The notes under the pieces are model-generated. The model had not been told where the DNA came from, did not search any database, and saw only the letters and a list, made by a program, of their open reading frames with translations. The translations under genes were made by a program, and so were the position numbers. Shown one piece after another: positions 35,428 to 48,218 of a stretch of DNA of 64,000 nucleotides. Each line of letters opens with the position of its first letter. The first letter of the stretch is position 1. This DNA is from Datnioides undecimradiatus (taxonomy: Eukaryota; Chordata; Actinopteri; Lobotiformes; Datnioididae). The DNA lies in assembly GCA_008933995.1 (NCBI GenBank), contig WARS01000090.1, positions 691,501 to 755,500 on the forward strand. The letters run 5' to 3'.

Positions 35428-35600
35428 CTTTCCTCTAACGGAGGCCCCCTGTCCACCTCCACCGTGATTAAATGAGTCCCTCTTTCTTTTCTTCTACTAC
35501 TCTTTTCCACCCTCTCCTTCTTCGCTACTTCCTTGCTCTAATTCTCTCTATTGCGCAACCAGCGTTGAACTGCATCGCCGCTTCCTGCTGTGTTGGAGTG
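35428..35600 (-). promoter_or_regulatory. Candidate 5' untranslated exon and promoter of the NLR gene
   Basis: On the minus strand, a strong donor (GAGGAAAG|GTAAGA, exon end 35428) follows a GC-richer block that reaches back to a CCCGGGTATCGCGATTC patch near 35600. Stops occur in all frames before the donor, so it would be untranslated. This fits the next acceptor at 34368, after which the first in-frame ATG (34257) begins FISNA. The transcription start is not visible. Confidence 0.35.
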
Positions 35601-35645
35601 TGAATCGCGATACCCGGGAAGGTCCTAAAAGATACATGAAGTTCT

Positions 35646-35900
35646 TTCAATTCAATTTTATTTGTTTAATGCCAGATCCTGACAGGGGTTATCTCAAAAC
35701 ACTTCGCAGATAGATCAGGTTTAGAGCGCACTCTTTCCACCGTGGTCAAAGGCTTAGAGACTGGAGAAACTTAACAGGCAGAGACCTTGAGCAGAGCCTG
35801 GTTCTATGGTGGGTTTCCATCCGGATGGCCAGGTGGAGGGTCAGACAGTCAGACAGACAGCAGCACAGTGCAAGTTCTACATAAGGTTGAAGTCATATAT
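35646..35900 (-). mobile_element. LINE/SINE-type 3' tail, reverse orientation
   Basis: It begins TTCAATTCAATTTTATTTG, the reversed end of ATTGA-tailed fish LINEs. It continues with TTATCTCAAAACACTTCGCAGATAGATCAGG and the GGTGGGTTTCCATCCGGATG...GTCAGACAGTCAGACAGACAG block. A homologous block, also in reverse, is at 55060-55250. Confidence 0.65.
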
Positions 35901-38900
35901 GGATCAAGTGACAATATTAATAAATAAATAAAGTAATAAATTGCAGACGTGGATGTTGAGGTGGTGTCAGTGGCCTGCAATTACAGATCCAGACTCCACA
36001 GCTGCAGAAGACCTGCAGAGACAAGAGGGAAACTAGAAAGCATGACGTTTATCGCCAGACGTGTCTTTTTAATAAAGCCTCTTTTACACTGGAGCCTTTT
36101 GCTGGTTATTGCTAATATGATCTTTAAAGCATCGTGCAGACCCTTAAAAACAACTTCCACATGTATGTCTGATGTGGGTTTATGTATTTGAGTTAGACTC
36201 CGGTCACCGGAGCCCCTTCATAATTAGACTGTGATGCACACGTTGTTAGTGGTGTTGAGCTCCTGTATTCAAGCGTTTTAGGTTCACAGCCAAATGGTGG
36301 AGCACAGTGAGGAGTGGCTCCAGTTTGTTTACCGCCTGAGAACTGCTGAGTGCAGCAACAGCCGCTCCTGTTTCCTCCTTATAAGCAAACGCATTGCTGC
36401 CCTGACTGTCACAGAGTTCCCGCCTCACATCGCGCTGCAGGTTAGTGCCGTTTTGCAAAAGGTTTGTTATGGTTTTCTCGCTCATGGCCGCCGTTTTGTG
36501 TTGTATGTGTGCAAAAATGCAGAGCTGGCTCGAGTGTGTCTGTGCTGCAGTTGCTTACCTGCAGAGTTGGCAGTGTGTGTGTTTGCTCTAAGATCGTCAG
36601 CGAAGTGGAAACACTGGAGCCACTTGCAGAAGCTCAAAGTTCACCTCGGTTGTGTTTCTTTGCATGCTTTGACTGCATCGAGGCGTCGGGATCATTTGCG
36701 GCGGCTGCTGGTTTGTTTTTTTACTGTTTATTATTCGCAGGGACTGTGTTAAAGCTCGCAACACTCCAGACTTGTGGCTGACGGTTGACATTTCAAAACA
36801 CAGCAGAGGAAGTCAGATGTAACCTGATGAGTCAGCAGATTGTACTTTGACTTAGTGAAGTGCATCAAGACTGAGATTTGTAAGTGTGCATGCATTTGAC
36901 TGGATAATGGAGAAAATCCTGTTGGTACAAGAGTGCTTTATAGCACATGGCAAAATCTGAAACACTATGCTTTTAATAGCAATGACAAACATTGTGAAAG
37001 ATCAGACCAACGTTTTTGCAGAAGTGGTAACAAGTTAATTAATACACAAACACACATTTACGTTCACTGCCTCACTGTTCGTGTGTGATTCACGTGTTTC
37101 TCCCAATCTCTGCTAGGCCAAGGACCAGACGAAATATTGTTTCTGACACATCCGGACCCCACTGCCTCAAAACTGTGCACAGTTTGTGCAAAACAGGAAG
37201 ACACTCCAGAAGACACTTGAGGCTGAGCTGGGTGTGTTCAAGGTTAACACAAAAGTAAACACAAAAAGGAAGGCATGCATGGCTGAAGTCAGAAAAGGCA
37301 AATGAGCAGGCAAACAGGCCAAGAAACGATAAGATCCAAACAAGCAGGAGGAAACTCTTGAGGAGAGCTGAGGACAGGGTACAAAGACGAAGACACAACA
37401 TTCGTCTTGTCTTCAGAGTAATATCAAGTGAATTGATTTTATGATATTTGTCCCATATTTGGACATTTTTGCAAGAATTGACTAAGAGCAGCAGAAAGGA
37501 AACATGTTGACCTCTGACCCCTCCACAGCCGTTCAGTTATCACAGTTTAATGACTTGCAGACAAGCAGAATTGACCTTGAATCCCAGTGGATGTGGACTG
37601 ATGCTAAGTCAACAGCTAATAGCATTAGCTGCAGCCTGTCTGCAGCAGCTCTCTCCAGTCTGCAGCAGCATGTTTCTTTAGGAAGTTGTGCTTTGGTTCA
37701 GGGTTTCTTCTCTTCTTTAGCTGCCAGTAGTCATCCCGGTCACACTGCTCCCTGCAGAGCCGATGGGCAGCAGCGACAGTGTGTGGTTGGCAGTGTTAGC
37801 ATCCGTTTGTAGCAACAACTCCAGCCTGTCCTTATCAGACAGGGGCGGCCTGTGAGAGCTGAGCTGTGTTGTGTGGTGTGTTGCTGCCACAGGCAGTCTC
37901 CACTGTTTCATCATTGATTGTAACAACAATCTGAGTCTGTCAGTAACAAAGCAAACACATTTGATAATCACTGGACCAGATTCAAACAAGTGTTGTCTCC
38001 AGCAGTCATCCAGACACTAAAACACGGGAAAATGTCAAAGTTGGTTCCAGTTTAAAAAACACCAAAATTCCCTTTTAGTAATAAAACATGTTTTATTGTA
38101 TTCAGGCTGATTTCCTGCTCTGTGGCCTGCCTCTCTAGAACACTAGATGGCGCCAGTGTTCTTGTTTTAGGTTTTCTGAGCTCCATCAGCTCACAGACCC
38201 AGCAGTCAGTCAAATCAGAGAAAGGCTGTGACTGAGCTCGCTTTATACGGTTGCTTCCTACAAAAATACTCTGTCTCAATGTACAGGACAAACTTCTGCT
38301 TTCAAATGCTCCATCCCAGGAGACAACAGAGCAACCTGCTGTCATCAGACACTAAAGGACAGAAGTTAAAGTGTGTTAGACTAATGAAACAGAAAGATGT
38401 CCCTGTTGTTTATTAAACTAAAAAAACATGAAAACTGCTGTGTTTGTGTCACATATCACAAGATATTGGTGTGTTGTGCTCCTTCAGGAGCCCTTTCACT
38501 TTTCAATGGGACTGTTTCTCAGCTTCTCACTAATCCTGTGGATTTCAGCTCACTTGTGTCTGCCACTCATTCAGGAAAGAGATGTTAAGGCCGAAGTGTA
38601 TTTGAGAGGGAAAAGGTCAGAGTTAATGTAACATAGTGATGATTTTCTAAGTGCTCAAACTCCTGTCTTTGCATTTCGATAGACTGACCCAACAAGCACT
38701 GAACAATAAGGTGTTTTCACTGTGTGTTGCCTGTTTTTTTCCGGGCCAGAGTCACAGCTCATCTCAGCTTTGCCATGTGGACCTGTTTTAAAGGAGCCGG
38801 GCTGTTGTGTGTCTTCTGTGGAGAGCTGGTTTTAGGTGTTTGGGAGGAAGTGGTGTGGGTCTCATGTACATGGATAAAAAACCAAACTGACTGCTTACAG

Positions 38901-39523
38901 CATTTAGGACGTCAATGCCCCGTCGACCTCACTTCCTCTGCCACTTATGAGTCAGTCTTCAGCTCGGGTGACAGACTTGTCATATCAGTCGTTAATATAA
39001 GCGCTCTGGCTTTGTGCTGATAATTATCTCACTTCAGGCCACAACAAAAGAGACAAACAGCTGGAAATGAAGACAGATTACACTCACACACTTGTACTTA
39101 CGGCCTTTTGTATAGTTATTTATAGACTGTCACGGGTCTCCACATGCCATCTTAATTTAGTTCCAACAGCTATTTATATTGAATTGTTCATGTTTGTCTT
39201 GCACAGGTAAAAGTCACACTGTTTATAGTTTATATGTGTTTAATAAGTATAATTTCCTTTTCTTAAGCCTACACATAGACACTATCATGAATTATAGGTG
39301 GGTTTTATGTAAAATACACTTCTTGCAGTCTAAAAGATGTTTTACCTGCTCTGTGTATTTTTTTTTACCTTTTTAAATGTATTTCCAACTCATTTGTGAC
39401 TATAGTTGTCAATTAAAATGACTTTATTTCATTGCTGAGTAAAGATTAGATCCTTAAGTACCTTTTTAAAGGAACAATACAACCAATAAAATACACACAT
39501 GCTTCTTTGGCCCCGACAAAACA

Positions 39524-39524
<1 letters not shown>

Positions 39525-39560
<36 letters not shown>
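39525..39560. repeat. (GCT)12 trinucleotide microsatellite
   Basis: Twelve perfect GCT units lie in non-coding DNA. It is the only long perfect trinucleotide run of CAG/CTG type in the window. Confidence 0.95.
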
Positions 39561-39561
<1 letters not shown>

Positions 39562-40225
39562 CAATTGACACAGGAATTAAAACATGAATGCACTTAGAGT
39601 GTGTTGTCAACAAGCCACAGTATCAGCAGGACGATCCACTTAATCCCAGAGATTATACATGAACTCTCTTAGAGCGGCTCATTGCCTGTGATGATATCTG
39701 TTAACCTCATCTTAGACACAGAGCATTAACCTCGTAGGTTTGACCCAGGGCGTGTGCACACGGCTGCAGGGTCGTTGTGTGACAGTTTAGTGGTCACTCT
39801 GATTGCATCATAAAACATAATATAAAACATGGGCAAATGTCTGCCGAAGACTACTGACATTCCCATCGGCCCTCAGCTGTGCTTTGAGTTTAGTCACAAA
39901 GGTCAGGATGCTAACATGCTAACCTCAGATGCATGATTACGTTAGCATCCTGCCGGGAGCCTTTTTGCTCAAAGGCTTTACATTTCTCACTGTGGCAGTG
40001 TTAGTTTTATTCGTATAACAGGGTCTGAACACTTTCTCTGCAGGTAAACCTCAGCTGACTTTGCAGTTAAGTGGGCTGAGAGCACAGCTAACCGCAGACA
40101 GGACCTAGCAATGACGTTAGCTCTGGACTGCTGAGCATAAAACAGACACCCGACTGTTTCAAACAGGCCTTGTCATGCTTTTTGGTAAATAATCACTGAA
40201 TTATGGCCATTTTAACCCTGCAGTA

Positions 40226-40229
40226 TCAC

Positions 40230-40260
<31 letters not shown>

Positions 40261-40261
40261 A
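40226..40261. repeat. (CA)n microsatellite
   Basis: CA dinucleotide run with one G interruption near its start, in otherwise unannotated DNA. Confidence 0.95.
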
Positions 40262-42149
40262 TATAAGCTCTGATTTGACAAGCTAGCCTCTGTTTTCCAC
40301 TCCTGTCATTAAACCTCTCAAGTCTCCCTTTTCTAGCGCTGCTGATGCTCCAGATATCCTCTAGAAAAACAAGCACAAGTGATTTGGCAACAGTACTGGT
40401 CGTATTGTGACTCATACCATTTATTTCAATTTGATGATGAAACAATTTAAGTTTTCACAAGTGCACCCGAGTGCCGACAGGAAGCTACATCTTACAATGC
40501 AACTACAAACTCTTTTCAGTTTCTGCCTGAGGATACAAAACATGAAACAAGAGCAGTAGGTGTTCATTTGATCGACCACGACAACAAAGTCAACTATTGA
40601 GTTTAATCACAGCTGCCAGATATTGTCCGTTTAGTGAGTCACTTGACACACAGTCGGAAGCTGCGGCAGCAGCAGCATTGTTAACCTGTCCTGTGCCATT
40701 AATAGCCTGTTTCCTGATACTTTCACATGTGGCACAAATGCAGTTGTTGAGTTAAGTAAATGTGAGATCCACTTTAAGTTTATTCTGTTTTTCTTAGTTC
40801 TGAAGAAAAGCAGCTTATTTTGAGTGAATGTTGGTGATTTTGCTTCGTCATTGAGTCCGTGAGCTTCACAGCTTTTGTCTCATGCTCCAGATGAGTGTGA
40901 ACCACACACTTCCCAAGTTGTTTCACACTGCAGTCACTATCTGTGAAGTTACTGTCGTCGAGTTTCACAGTGCAGGCTTTGGTCAGTTTAGAGTCACATA
41001 TCTGGGGCATATGTGCATGGGGCTTTTATTATTGCCCTGACACTGTGATGAGTCTACTTGACTACTGCAGAGTCACTCGACTTGAATGTACACATTTACA
41101 TTGATGACAGAAGCCAGATAGTAGCGGGTGTTAGTGGGTTATTCACTGCGACACGGTGCACGTGAGGGAGAACACACAGACTTGTAAAGTCTTTATATGG
41201 ACCCCAAACAGGTTACCTGTTCGCTGTACGCCACCTCAGAGAGGTTGAGCAGCAGAAATGACCTGTGGGAGGTTATTTCTTTAAGAACAATGCGGTAATA
41301 CTAAAAATCCTTTGTGCCGCTGTAACAGACGCCAGACCTACTTCACTCTACTCACAGGGGTCCAAAATGTTTTCCTTGGAAAGCCAAAACTGGAACTTTC
41401 TTGAAAAATAAGTAAAGTCAGGGTTCCTACATGTTTGAAAAGCATTTTACCTCACAAAAAGCAAAAACAGCTTCAACGGCAGTTAATATCAGGATGTATT
41501 TTAGATATTAATTTGTGTTTCTGCAGCAGTTTTGCAACACGTGAAACAAGTGGTGAGCCAAATCACACCTTGAGTTCAAGCCCCCACTTGAGCATTGTGT
41601 GGCGTTGCCCCGGCCCCTCGGTCTGCCCCGTTACATCACGCTCTGCAGTTAAATTCCCCGGCAGAGTCCTGACACTGGTTTCAGTGGCTGATGATGTGCT
41701 GACTTGCTGAATCCACAGTGATGGAGATGAAGATGTGTCGCTAAGTTACTGGACAGGAGAGACCACCTGATGTGGACAGCTGATACACAAAAGAGCGCCC
41801 AGACCTGAGGCTACGACAGAGACAGTGATGTTGGCTTCAAGCTGTGAAAACACAGCGCAGAGGCAGCAGGTCACACATTTTACATACGAGCAGGATTTAG
41901 TGTCAGCTCCTCTGCCTCTGGTGTCTGCATTTGGGCCCAGGCTCTTGTTTTCCTGCTCCCTGTTTCCACTTTTCCTCCGTCTGTCGCTCTCTGACAACTT
42001 TAAAACTGGTTTAAAGAATTGAGCTTATTAATAATCATCAGTGTTGTGTTCTTGAGAAGCTGCTACACCCCCACACACCTCGTCTGACTTCCGTCTCTGT
42101 ATGCATTCACAAAGTTGTTTACACTCTCACTGATCTCTGCCCTTATGGT

Positions 42150-42650
42150 CTACGGTCTATGGTTACGTCTTTGTTAGACGGCGGCGTCTTGTGGCTTGTC
42201 ACTCTATGATTCATCACCTACAGCAGACCTGCCACAAGAACAGCTTCTGCCACAACAGCTTCCTCTTCTTCCCCTCTGCTGTGGGACTGTTGAACTCTAA
42301 TTAATCATACTGCTCTGCACTGTCACTTTACTCCAGGATAGCAACTATACCATGCTCCTGTCATGACCCACCTACTGACTATTTGCACTGTCTACCTACT
42401 GTATCCACACTTAACTCTTCCATATTGTTCTGTTCATTTGTTAATACATTGCTTTATTTTAGCTTACTTAGATTTTATCCTATTTATCTAATTTTATTCT
42501 ATTTTATTTTACCCCATGCATGCCTCTTATTATATGTTACTTATTTTATGTTTGATGTATGCACCAAACCACTAAGTCAAATTCCTAGTAATGTGAAACC
42601 TCTTCAGTTACATGGCAATAAACACAATTCTGATTCTTGATTCTGATTCA
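42150..42650 (+). mobile_element. LINE 3' end with TTCTGA tail (Rex/Babar-like)
   Basis: The block encodes remnants of the C-terminal NSF...AVGLLN pattern (CACAACAGCTTCCTCTTCTTCCCCTCTGCTGTGGGACTGTTGAA). It then runs through an untranslated part to GGCAATAAACACAATTCTGATTCTTGATTCTGATTC. The same tail occurs at 55840-55998. The 5' part is missing. Confidence 0.75.
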
Positions 42651-42654
42651 CAGC

Positions 42655-43254
42655 CCCTTCCTGTCCGGCCCGCGTGCGGTCACTCACAAACAAGAAATGT
42701 AAATGGAAAGTAGTTCGCGCCACGCACGCTGTGCTGCTTTTATATTGAAAGTGTGACTTTTATTTATGTACGGAGTCATGTGCGGGTGAATGTTTACCGA
42801 CAGACCCTCAAAATGTCAGCTCATGCGAAAAAAGAACGATTGATACCGAATGCCGCATTTTTAATACTGCAGAATATTTATTTACAAGGCAAGTTGTGTC
42901 ATATCCCGCAAAATCGCTAGAAAGAGTAAACCGTTTTCTGATGGAGAGTTAATTAAAGAGCGCTTGGACTCTGCATGTGTTAATAATAAAATGAAATACT
43001 GATGTAAATACTGTTTTCCTCTTTGTGACTTGTATTTTTGACTTACTCCACAATTTGATATCTTTATTGTAATAGAACACCCTTAGTCTTTTGATTAGCA
43101 GCAGCATAATCAGAATTATATAATTTACTGCTCTTTACAGTTGGAGAAAATTAATATTGAACATAGTTAAGTTCAGGTTGTTGTTGGCTCGGCCCTCTGA
43201 CACAGCTCAGGTTTCTCATGTGGCCCTTTGGAAAAAAATAATTGCCCACCCCTT
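42655..43254. mobile_element. Second hAT (GTF2IRD2-type) fragment
   Basis: One frame at about 42902-42984 reads ISRKIARKSKPFSDGELIKE, a transposase-derived motif of GTF2IRD2/ZBED-like hAT elements. The right edge, read in reverse, is AGGGGTGGGCAATTATTTTTTCCAAAGGGCCACATGAG, a typical Charlie-like terminus (end near 43254). The left terminus is not clear. Most of the coding region is deleted. Confidence 0.65.
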
Positions 43255-43642
43255 CCCTACAGCTCGCTAATGCTGAAAACCACAAAACTTCCGTACTGAT
43301 TACAGCACAAAGGAAAGAAATGGTTGTGACACAAGAAATGGCTTCATGTCCCAGCTGTTCTGCAGAGTCGACTGTAAACCTGAAGAAGCTCTGGAGACGC
43401 AAGAGAGAGTTTTCCTTTTGCACTGTTGCCTCTTAGCTGATCTTGTCTGATTGTTGGATGTGTGCTATTTTCACTGAGTGAGATGAGTCATTAAGGTCAT
43501 TCACGTTCACATTCACTGCCGAGCAGGAGGCAGGCTGTGGTGTGTGGGTGTGTGTGTGTGGTTGGGAGAATATTGCCTCGTAAGGCTCTGACAGTTCATA
43601 ATCTCTGCCGAAGCTGCTGTGAGAAGACGCACTGACACCAGG
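43255..43642. other. Upstream flank of the first repeated signal exon
   Basis: Non-coding, with a GT-rich run at 43539-43560. It may hold the promoter of the exon at 43643, but no TATA box stands out. Confidence 0.35.
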
Positions 43643-43682
43643 ATGCACACAAAGGTTTCTCTCATTATGACAGCTGCCGTGT
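43643..43682 (+). CDS. Signal-peptide first exon, copy 1 (orphan)
   Basis: ATG at 43643 opens MHTKVSLIMTAAV and the exon ends in phase 1 at a GTGAGT donor. This is the same structure as the first exon at 48219-48261. The downstream intron start (GTGAGTACTGAGC...GCTGTGCTGCTTTATTTAAA) is homologous at 43683, 45284 and 48262. The phase suits the SLAM/CD48-like Ig exons at 562 and 49401. No Ig exon follows within 5.7 kb except the one at 49401, so this is either an alternative first exon or an orphan duplicate. Confidence 0.45.
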
Positions 43683-45240
43683 GTGAGTACTGAGCTTTCT
43701 CCTTCTTTCATTCATGATACAACGAGCTGTGCTGCTTTATTTAAATCAGAGCTGGTAGCTTTGGATCTGTTCAGCCAGGAGTGTGACTCCAATACAACCC
43801 TGTCCCCTGACAAACGCTGCATCCCTCATGTTTGACACATTGAAACATACATTCAGCTGTTTATTGATTTAAATGCTCAACATTTCCCAGTTATTTATCA
43901 TGCCAAACAATAATTAACTAGAATATAATGAGGCTGTTGGTTTAACAGAGTGCTGTTGCAGAGTCGCAGCGCTGTGAATAACTGGAAAATAAAGGAAAAG
44001 ATAAAGGTCATTTGAGTTCAGCAGACTGATCATTCACAGTTTCCTGAAACACTTGAGATTCCTGTCAAATCCCAGTGTCCCCCTTTCACCCGTGGGTGGT
44101 GAAGTAAAACAAGGGCTGAGCCCAGTTATGTCTTGTTGGTTATCATAGGAACAGTTACAGTGAGTCACACGTCACTAACCTGTTTACAGGCGAGGGGGCT
44201 GGTGTTAGGCTGCATGGACAGATCACAGATCAGCTGTAGTAAGTGGTTTGTGCTTGATGTAGAAATTAAAGTTGACAATGGGCTCACACACAGATCTTTA
44301 AGGACTTCCTGGCATGAGGAGGCCCTTCTGTTCACCAAAATCTGACAAATCAATAAAACCTAAGCAGGTCACCAGAGACATATATGAAGACGCCACACTG
44401 GCCTCATATTCTGTTGCTGCTGTACGTCAAGCAGGCCAAGTTTGTTAGGATATAATCGCTGCTGGACACCCAGGACAGTGCAGACAGTCTCTCGTACATA
44501 TTCCTCCCGAGCACCTTGAGGAATCTTAGCGGGCGTCTTCAGTTGCAGCTCAGTGCCAGCGTCTCTGCAGCATGAGCTCCTCTCGTTGGGGTTTCCCAGT
44601 CGGAGCAGTGGCATCTGTGTTTTTGTTGAGATGTAACAGAGGAATGAATTACATGCCCAAGGTTTACCGCTCAAGTTAGCTCACAGCTGATGGAGGCTGA
44701 TTCAGACTGCACAGGGCAGAGCCATGCAGGAAGTCAGACACAGTCAGGAAACACTCTGTGCAGATGATCTACAGCTGAAAAAGAAAAACCACAGACGTGT
44801 AAAGAAGGAGACACTGGCCCCCAAAGAGAGCTGTGGATTTTCAGAGCAAAAGGCACTTCAGTGTTAACATGACTCAGCGTTGTTCTTTGTAATTCTTTAA
44901 GTTAATCTACAGTGTATGAGCTTTGTCGTGTTGAACCCTCCCTCCCCCAAAAGACTGGAAGAAGAAGCTGTTTCCTGGATCCCCTCTGCAGCCGCGGGCG
45001 GTCACCGATTCTACTTCAGGAGGACGAATGTTGAGTGGATGCCAAGCAGCCAGCTTTGATTACGCAATGGGACAGTGGGGCTTTGTTGCAAATAAAGAAC
45101 AGGAGGTGGTTGAGACACATTAAAGAAAGGGGAGAGTGGGTGGAAATGGAAAGTTTAGGCTGTGTGAGTCTTAAATTCACTGGCGTTTGAGAGAGTTCAT
45201 CAGTTTTGTGTTGGAGCGGCTGCTAGAAGAGGCTTTAACA
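43683..45240. other. Unassigned stretch between first-exon copies 1 and 2
   Basis: Both strands were examined; no domain, RNA gene or mobile element was recognised. Short frames up to about 100 codons look incidental. Confidence 0.4.
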
Positions 45241-45283
45241 CGAGGACGTGCAGGAAGATTTCTCTGCCGTCGTGTTGTGAGTA
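45241..45283 (+). pseudogene. Signal-peptide first exon, copy 2 (start lost)
   Basis: AGATTTCTCTGCCGTCGTGTTGTGAGTACTGAAC aligns with the exon and donor of copies 1 and 3, but the ATG is gone. The following intron start (TTTATTTAAACACAAGCTGGCAGC) confirms the homology. Confidence 0.5.
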
Positions 45284-45457
45284 CTGAACTCTCCTCCTCG
45301 TGTGTTCACGACAAAACGGTTTGTGTCGCTTTATTTAAACACAAGCTGGCAGCCTGTAATGTTTTCAGACAGTCGACTCAGTGTTAAAGAGCTGCAAAGT
45401 GCTCCCAGGAGCAGAGTTTATCACATTAGTTCAGCCAATTGTAGATAAATGATTTTG

Positions 45458-45460
<3 letters not shown>

Positions 45461-45494
<34 letters not shown>
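45461..45494. repeat. (GT)n microsatellite
   Basis: GT run in the intron-like sequence after first-exon copy 2. A GT run also follows copy 3 (48403-48424) at a similar distance, so the microsatellite may be ancestral to the duplicated unit. Confidence 0.9.
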
Positions 45495-45496
<2 letters not shown>

Positions 45497-47924
45497 CTGA
45501 CAGCTGATTTAACCCTCCTCTCCTCTAATGGGTCGATTTCGACCCGTGTCCTAAAATCAGCCATAAAATACCCTCAGAACTATAATTTATCATCCAATTT
45601 GTTTCTTGCCTCTTGGTTACCTTGTTAGGCTTCCTTATCCATGAAAAGATTGGTTCCAATAGTTTTGGTGTGGCCCCTGGGCCTTTCTTTTGACAGCATA
45701 CCTCTTGTTTTTAATGTAAAAAAATGGTAAAACGAACCTCAAGAGAATTATATAAATAAATAAAAGGTTGTTATGTTACCTGATTATTACTGAGGGGTAT
45801 TAGAACACATCTCTTAAATAAATTTGTTTTACCAAGTCTCTCTTTGAGTCATTCCAGGAGTTATTTTCTCTTGTTCTGTTAAACAAAGTTATTCATTGAC
45901 TAAACTGAGGGGAAAACTCTCAGCGCCAAGATGACAGTCAGCAAATTTCCCTACAGCAAGTGCCCAGTGACCACCGACTACTGAAATGGTCTTCTCTGGT
46001 TACTTCTTCAGGCTAAGCTGTGCATGGGTTCTGCTGAGACATGTGAGGTGAAGGATGAAGGTGTCTGTTGTTGGATGAATGCACTGTCTTTATATCTGTG
46101 CCGGCTCCTTGTGCGTTCCCCAGCGCTGACTCTGGATCCAACTGGGATCAGGCAGCCTGAGGTACGGCTCACTTTGACGAGCCTCGCTTAGTTAATCAAC
46201 ACATCTGTTACTGCGGCTCATGCTTACCTGCTCAGTAACCATGGCAACTCGAACCACTGAGCTACTTCGCCCATGGCGAGGCCTATACCTTTCAACTTCT
46301 TAAGCTGGCGGCTGTCAAAGAGTCCGACTTTAGTCACGTCCATGTTTGAAAACCCTTCTCTATAATGAGAACCAAGCCCGGATTGGTGTTTGTTTTAGCT
46401 CAGAGACGACTATTCACTTGCACTCAAAACGATGGTTTTACATTGGCAAGACCAGGTTATTGTTGCCCATCTTCATTGCAGGTGTGTCCAGGTCAGGGGG
46501 ATATTCAGATTGGTGTGAACCAGGAGGAGGGGGAGTGGGTCCAAGTGCTTTTTGTTGGCCGCAGTTTGAACACTGTTAAAGTTCGCTACAACAAATTTGT
46601 TTCATCGCGTGATGATTTGATTACATTCAATAAGCGCTCTAGTTGTTGATTTAGTTTGAGGTTTGGCTGTCCTTAATGAATTCATTTAGATTCTTTGAAA
46701 CTGTCGCTGTGTTGCTTCCCTCCAGGAGCATAACCTCTCAGTGGCTTTGAAGTTTCAGTAGTTGCTCCATGTTGTCAACAGTAACAGGGCTTCATGAGAA
46801 ACATCATCGGACGGTGCAATGGATTACTGATCAGTCAGGAGGAGGTTAAACAAGTGGTCATCAAGGAGGAATCATCCACCTGTCAGCAAGTTAGGGAGCG
46901 TGCTCACCTGTGTATCTGCAGATGAACCTGTGTTAACAGAAGGATCGCGGCTTGCACAGTCGCTGCTGTTTAGATTAGATTAGATAACACTTTCATCTTT
47001 ATTTGTTTGTACATTTGGGACTCGTGGCTGGCCTTTGATTGCAGTGAAATAGATGATGCTGGCATCGACCTGATTGTGTACCTCTATAATGTGATGAGAA
47101 TCACCACTCAGTCTCAGTGTGCGTATGTGGTGTTTGAATGCATTTCCTTTTCTTGTCTGTGGACGTTTTTGGCCATCAGGGGTCAAGTACTCCCAAATGG
47201 TTTCAAATCCTGAATGTAGGAAGAAGGCTCAACCTCCGTCCCGGTCTAGTACCAAGCAGTGGGAACTTAAACAAAACAAAAAAAGATTTCATACTTAAGA
47301 TTGTAGAAGTGTGTTTAACATTCAGGAGTCTCTAAAGAGGTGTATTTACGCTTCCCGTCTGCATTTCATGAGTAGCAAAAACCATTTAATCACATTTATT
47401 GAGGCCACCACCATGTGTTTTGGAAACTCTCCCTTTTACCAGAAATCTATTCAATATGAATCTTACAAAGTTTTTAATAATTTCACTCATTTTTGTTCAA
47501 AAGGCTGTGAAATAAAGAATCACTAAGTAGAGTTTGAGCAGAAACGGTTTGTTTTATACAGCACCATTTATAGACACAGACTTATATCGCGTTAATATCC
47601 ACAGGGCTTTACAGAACTTGAAATAAGCCAGAAACAGAAGCTGCGTTTAATTAGAAAAAGTTCATTTAAAAATTAACTAAAAACGGCTTCATGTTTGGTT
47701 TGGACTGACAAAGCTGGTGAACTTGTCCCCAGATGACCTGAGGATGGATGGCTATAACTTATGTGAGAATCAGAGCGATGTTGATGCTGAAGACCATTTG
47801 GCTCTTTGTAAGACAAGCTGTGTTTAAAGTCTGTGCTTTGACACACAGGAAGCCTGTGCATTGATGCAAGTACTGATATAATGTGCTCCACAGTCCTGAA
47901 GTAGAGTACTCTCTCAGCTTTGTG
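45495..47924. other. Unassigned stretch before first-exon copy 3
   Basis: Contains AGATTAGATTAGATAACACTTTCATCTTTATT near 46972-47000, which resembles the reversed tail of a fish LINE. Otherwise only incidental open frames up to 94 codons were seen. Confidence 0.4.
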
Positions 47925-48112
47925 TTTGTATGTTGACCCTAGTTTACATTTAGTAGCCTCCCTAAACTCTCTGTGTCTCCAGCTTCCCCTTAAAGTGCTG
48001 GGAACAGTGGAGCTTTGTTGTTCTTTGTCAGAGAAGAACAGGAGATGTTAGAAACACACATCTGCATTCCAGTGCAAAGGGAGAGAGGTGCAGAGCAGCC
48101 AGGCTGTGTCTC
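47925..48112. repeat. Direct duplication, copy 1
   Basis: The 190-base segment from TTTGTATGTTG through AGCAGCCAGGCTGTGTCTCAG recurs at 48832-49018 with few differences. It lies immediately upstream of first-exon copy 3 and probably contains its 5' untranslated and promoter sequence. Confidence 0.85.
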
Positions 48113-48218
48113 AGAGAGGAGGGGCAGGAGGCAAGAGGGAGGAGGGAGTGAGCTCAGAGCAGCGCTCCGCTCATAAACGTCATAAGGTGTTTCTGCTGCT
48201 GGAAGAAGCACACATACG

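Larger units (their letters stand above)
35901..42140. other. Six-kilobase gene-poor stretch
   Basis: I examined both strands and found no exon with domain similarity and matched splice sites. The longest open frame is 152 codons (36294-36752, plus); it is Cys-rich but unlike any family I know and is overlapped by an antisense frame. It lies in a CpG-containing patch (36250-36720) that could be a promoter of a non-coding or unrecognised transcript. Simple repeats are listed separately. Confidence 0.4.

Noticed and set aside
36294..36752. 152-codon plus-strand open frame
   Set aside because: No recognisable domain, no splice context, overlapped by open frames on both strands; not called as a gene, only mentioned as a patch worth testing.
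37504..37989. Overlapping 102- and 90-codon frames
   Set aside because: Gln/Ser-rich low-complexity readings of CAG/CTG-rich DNA with no supporting signals.
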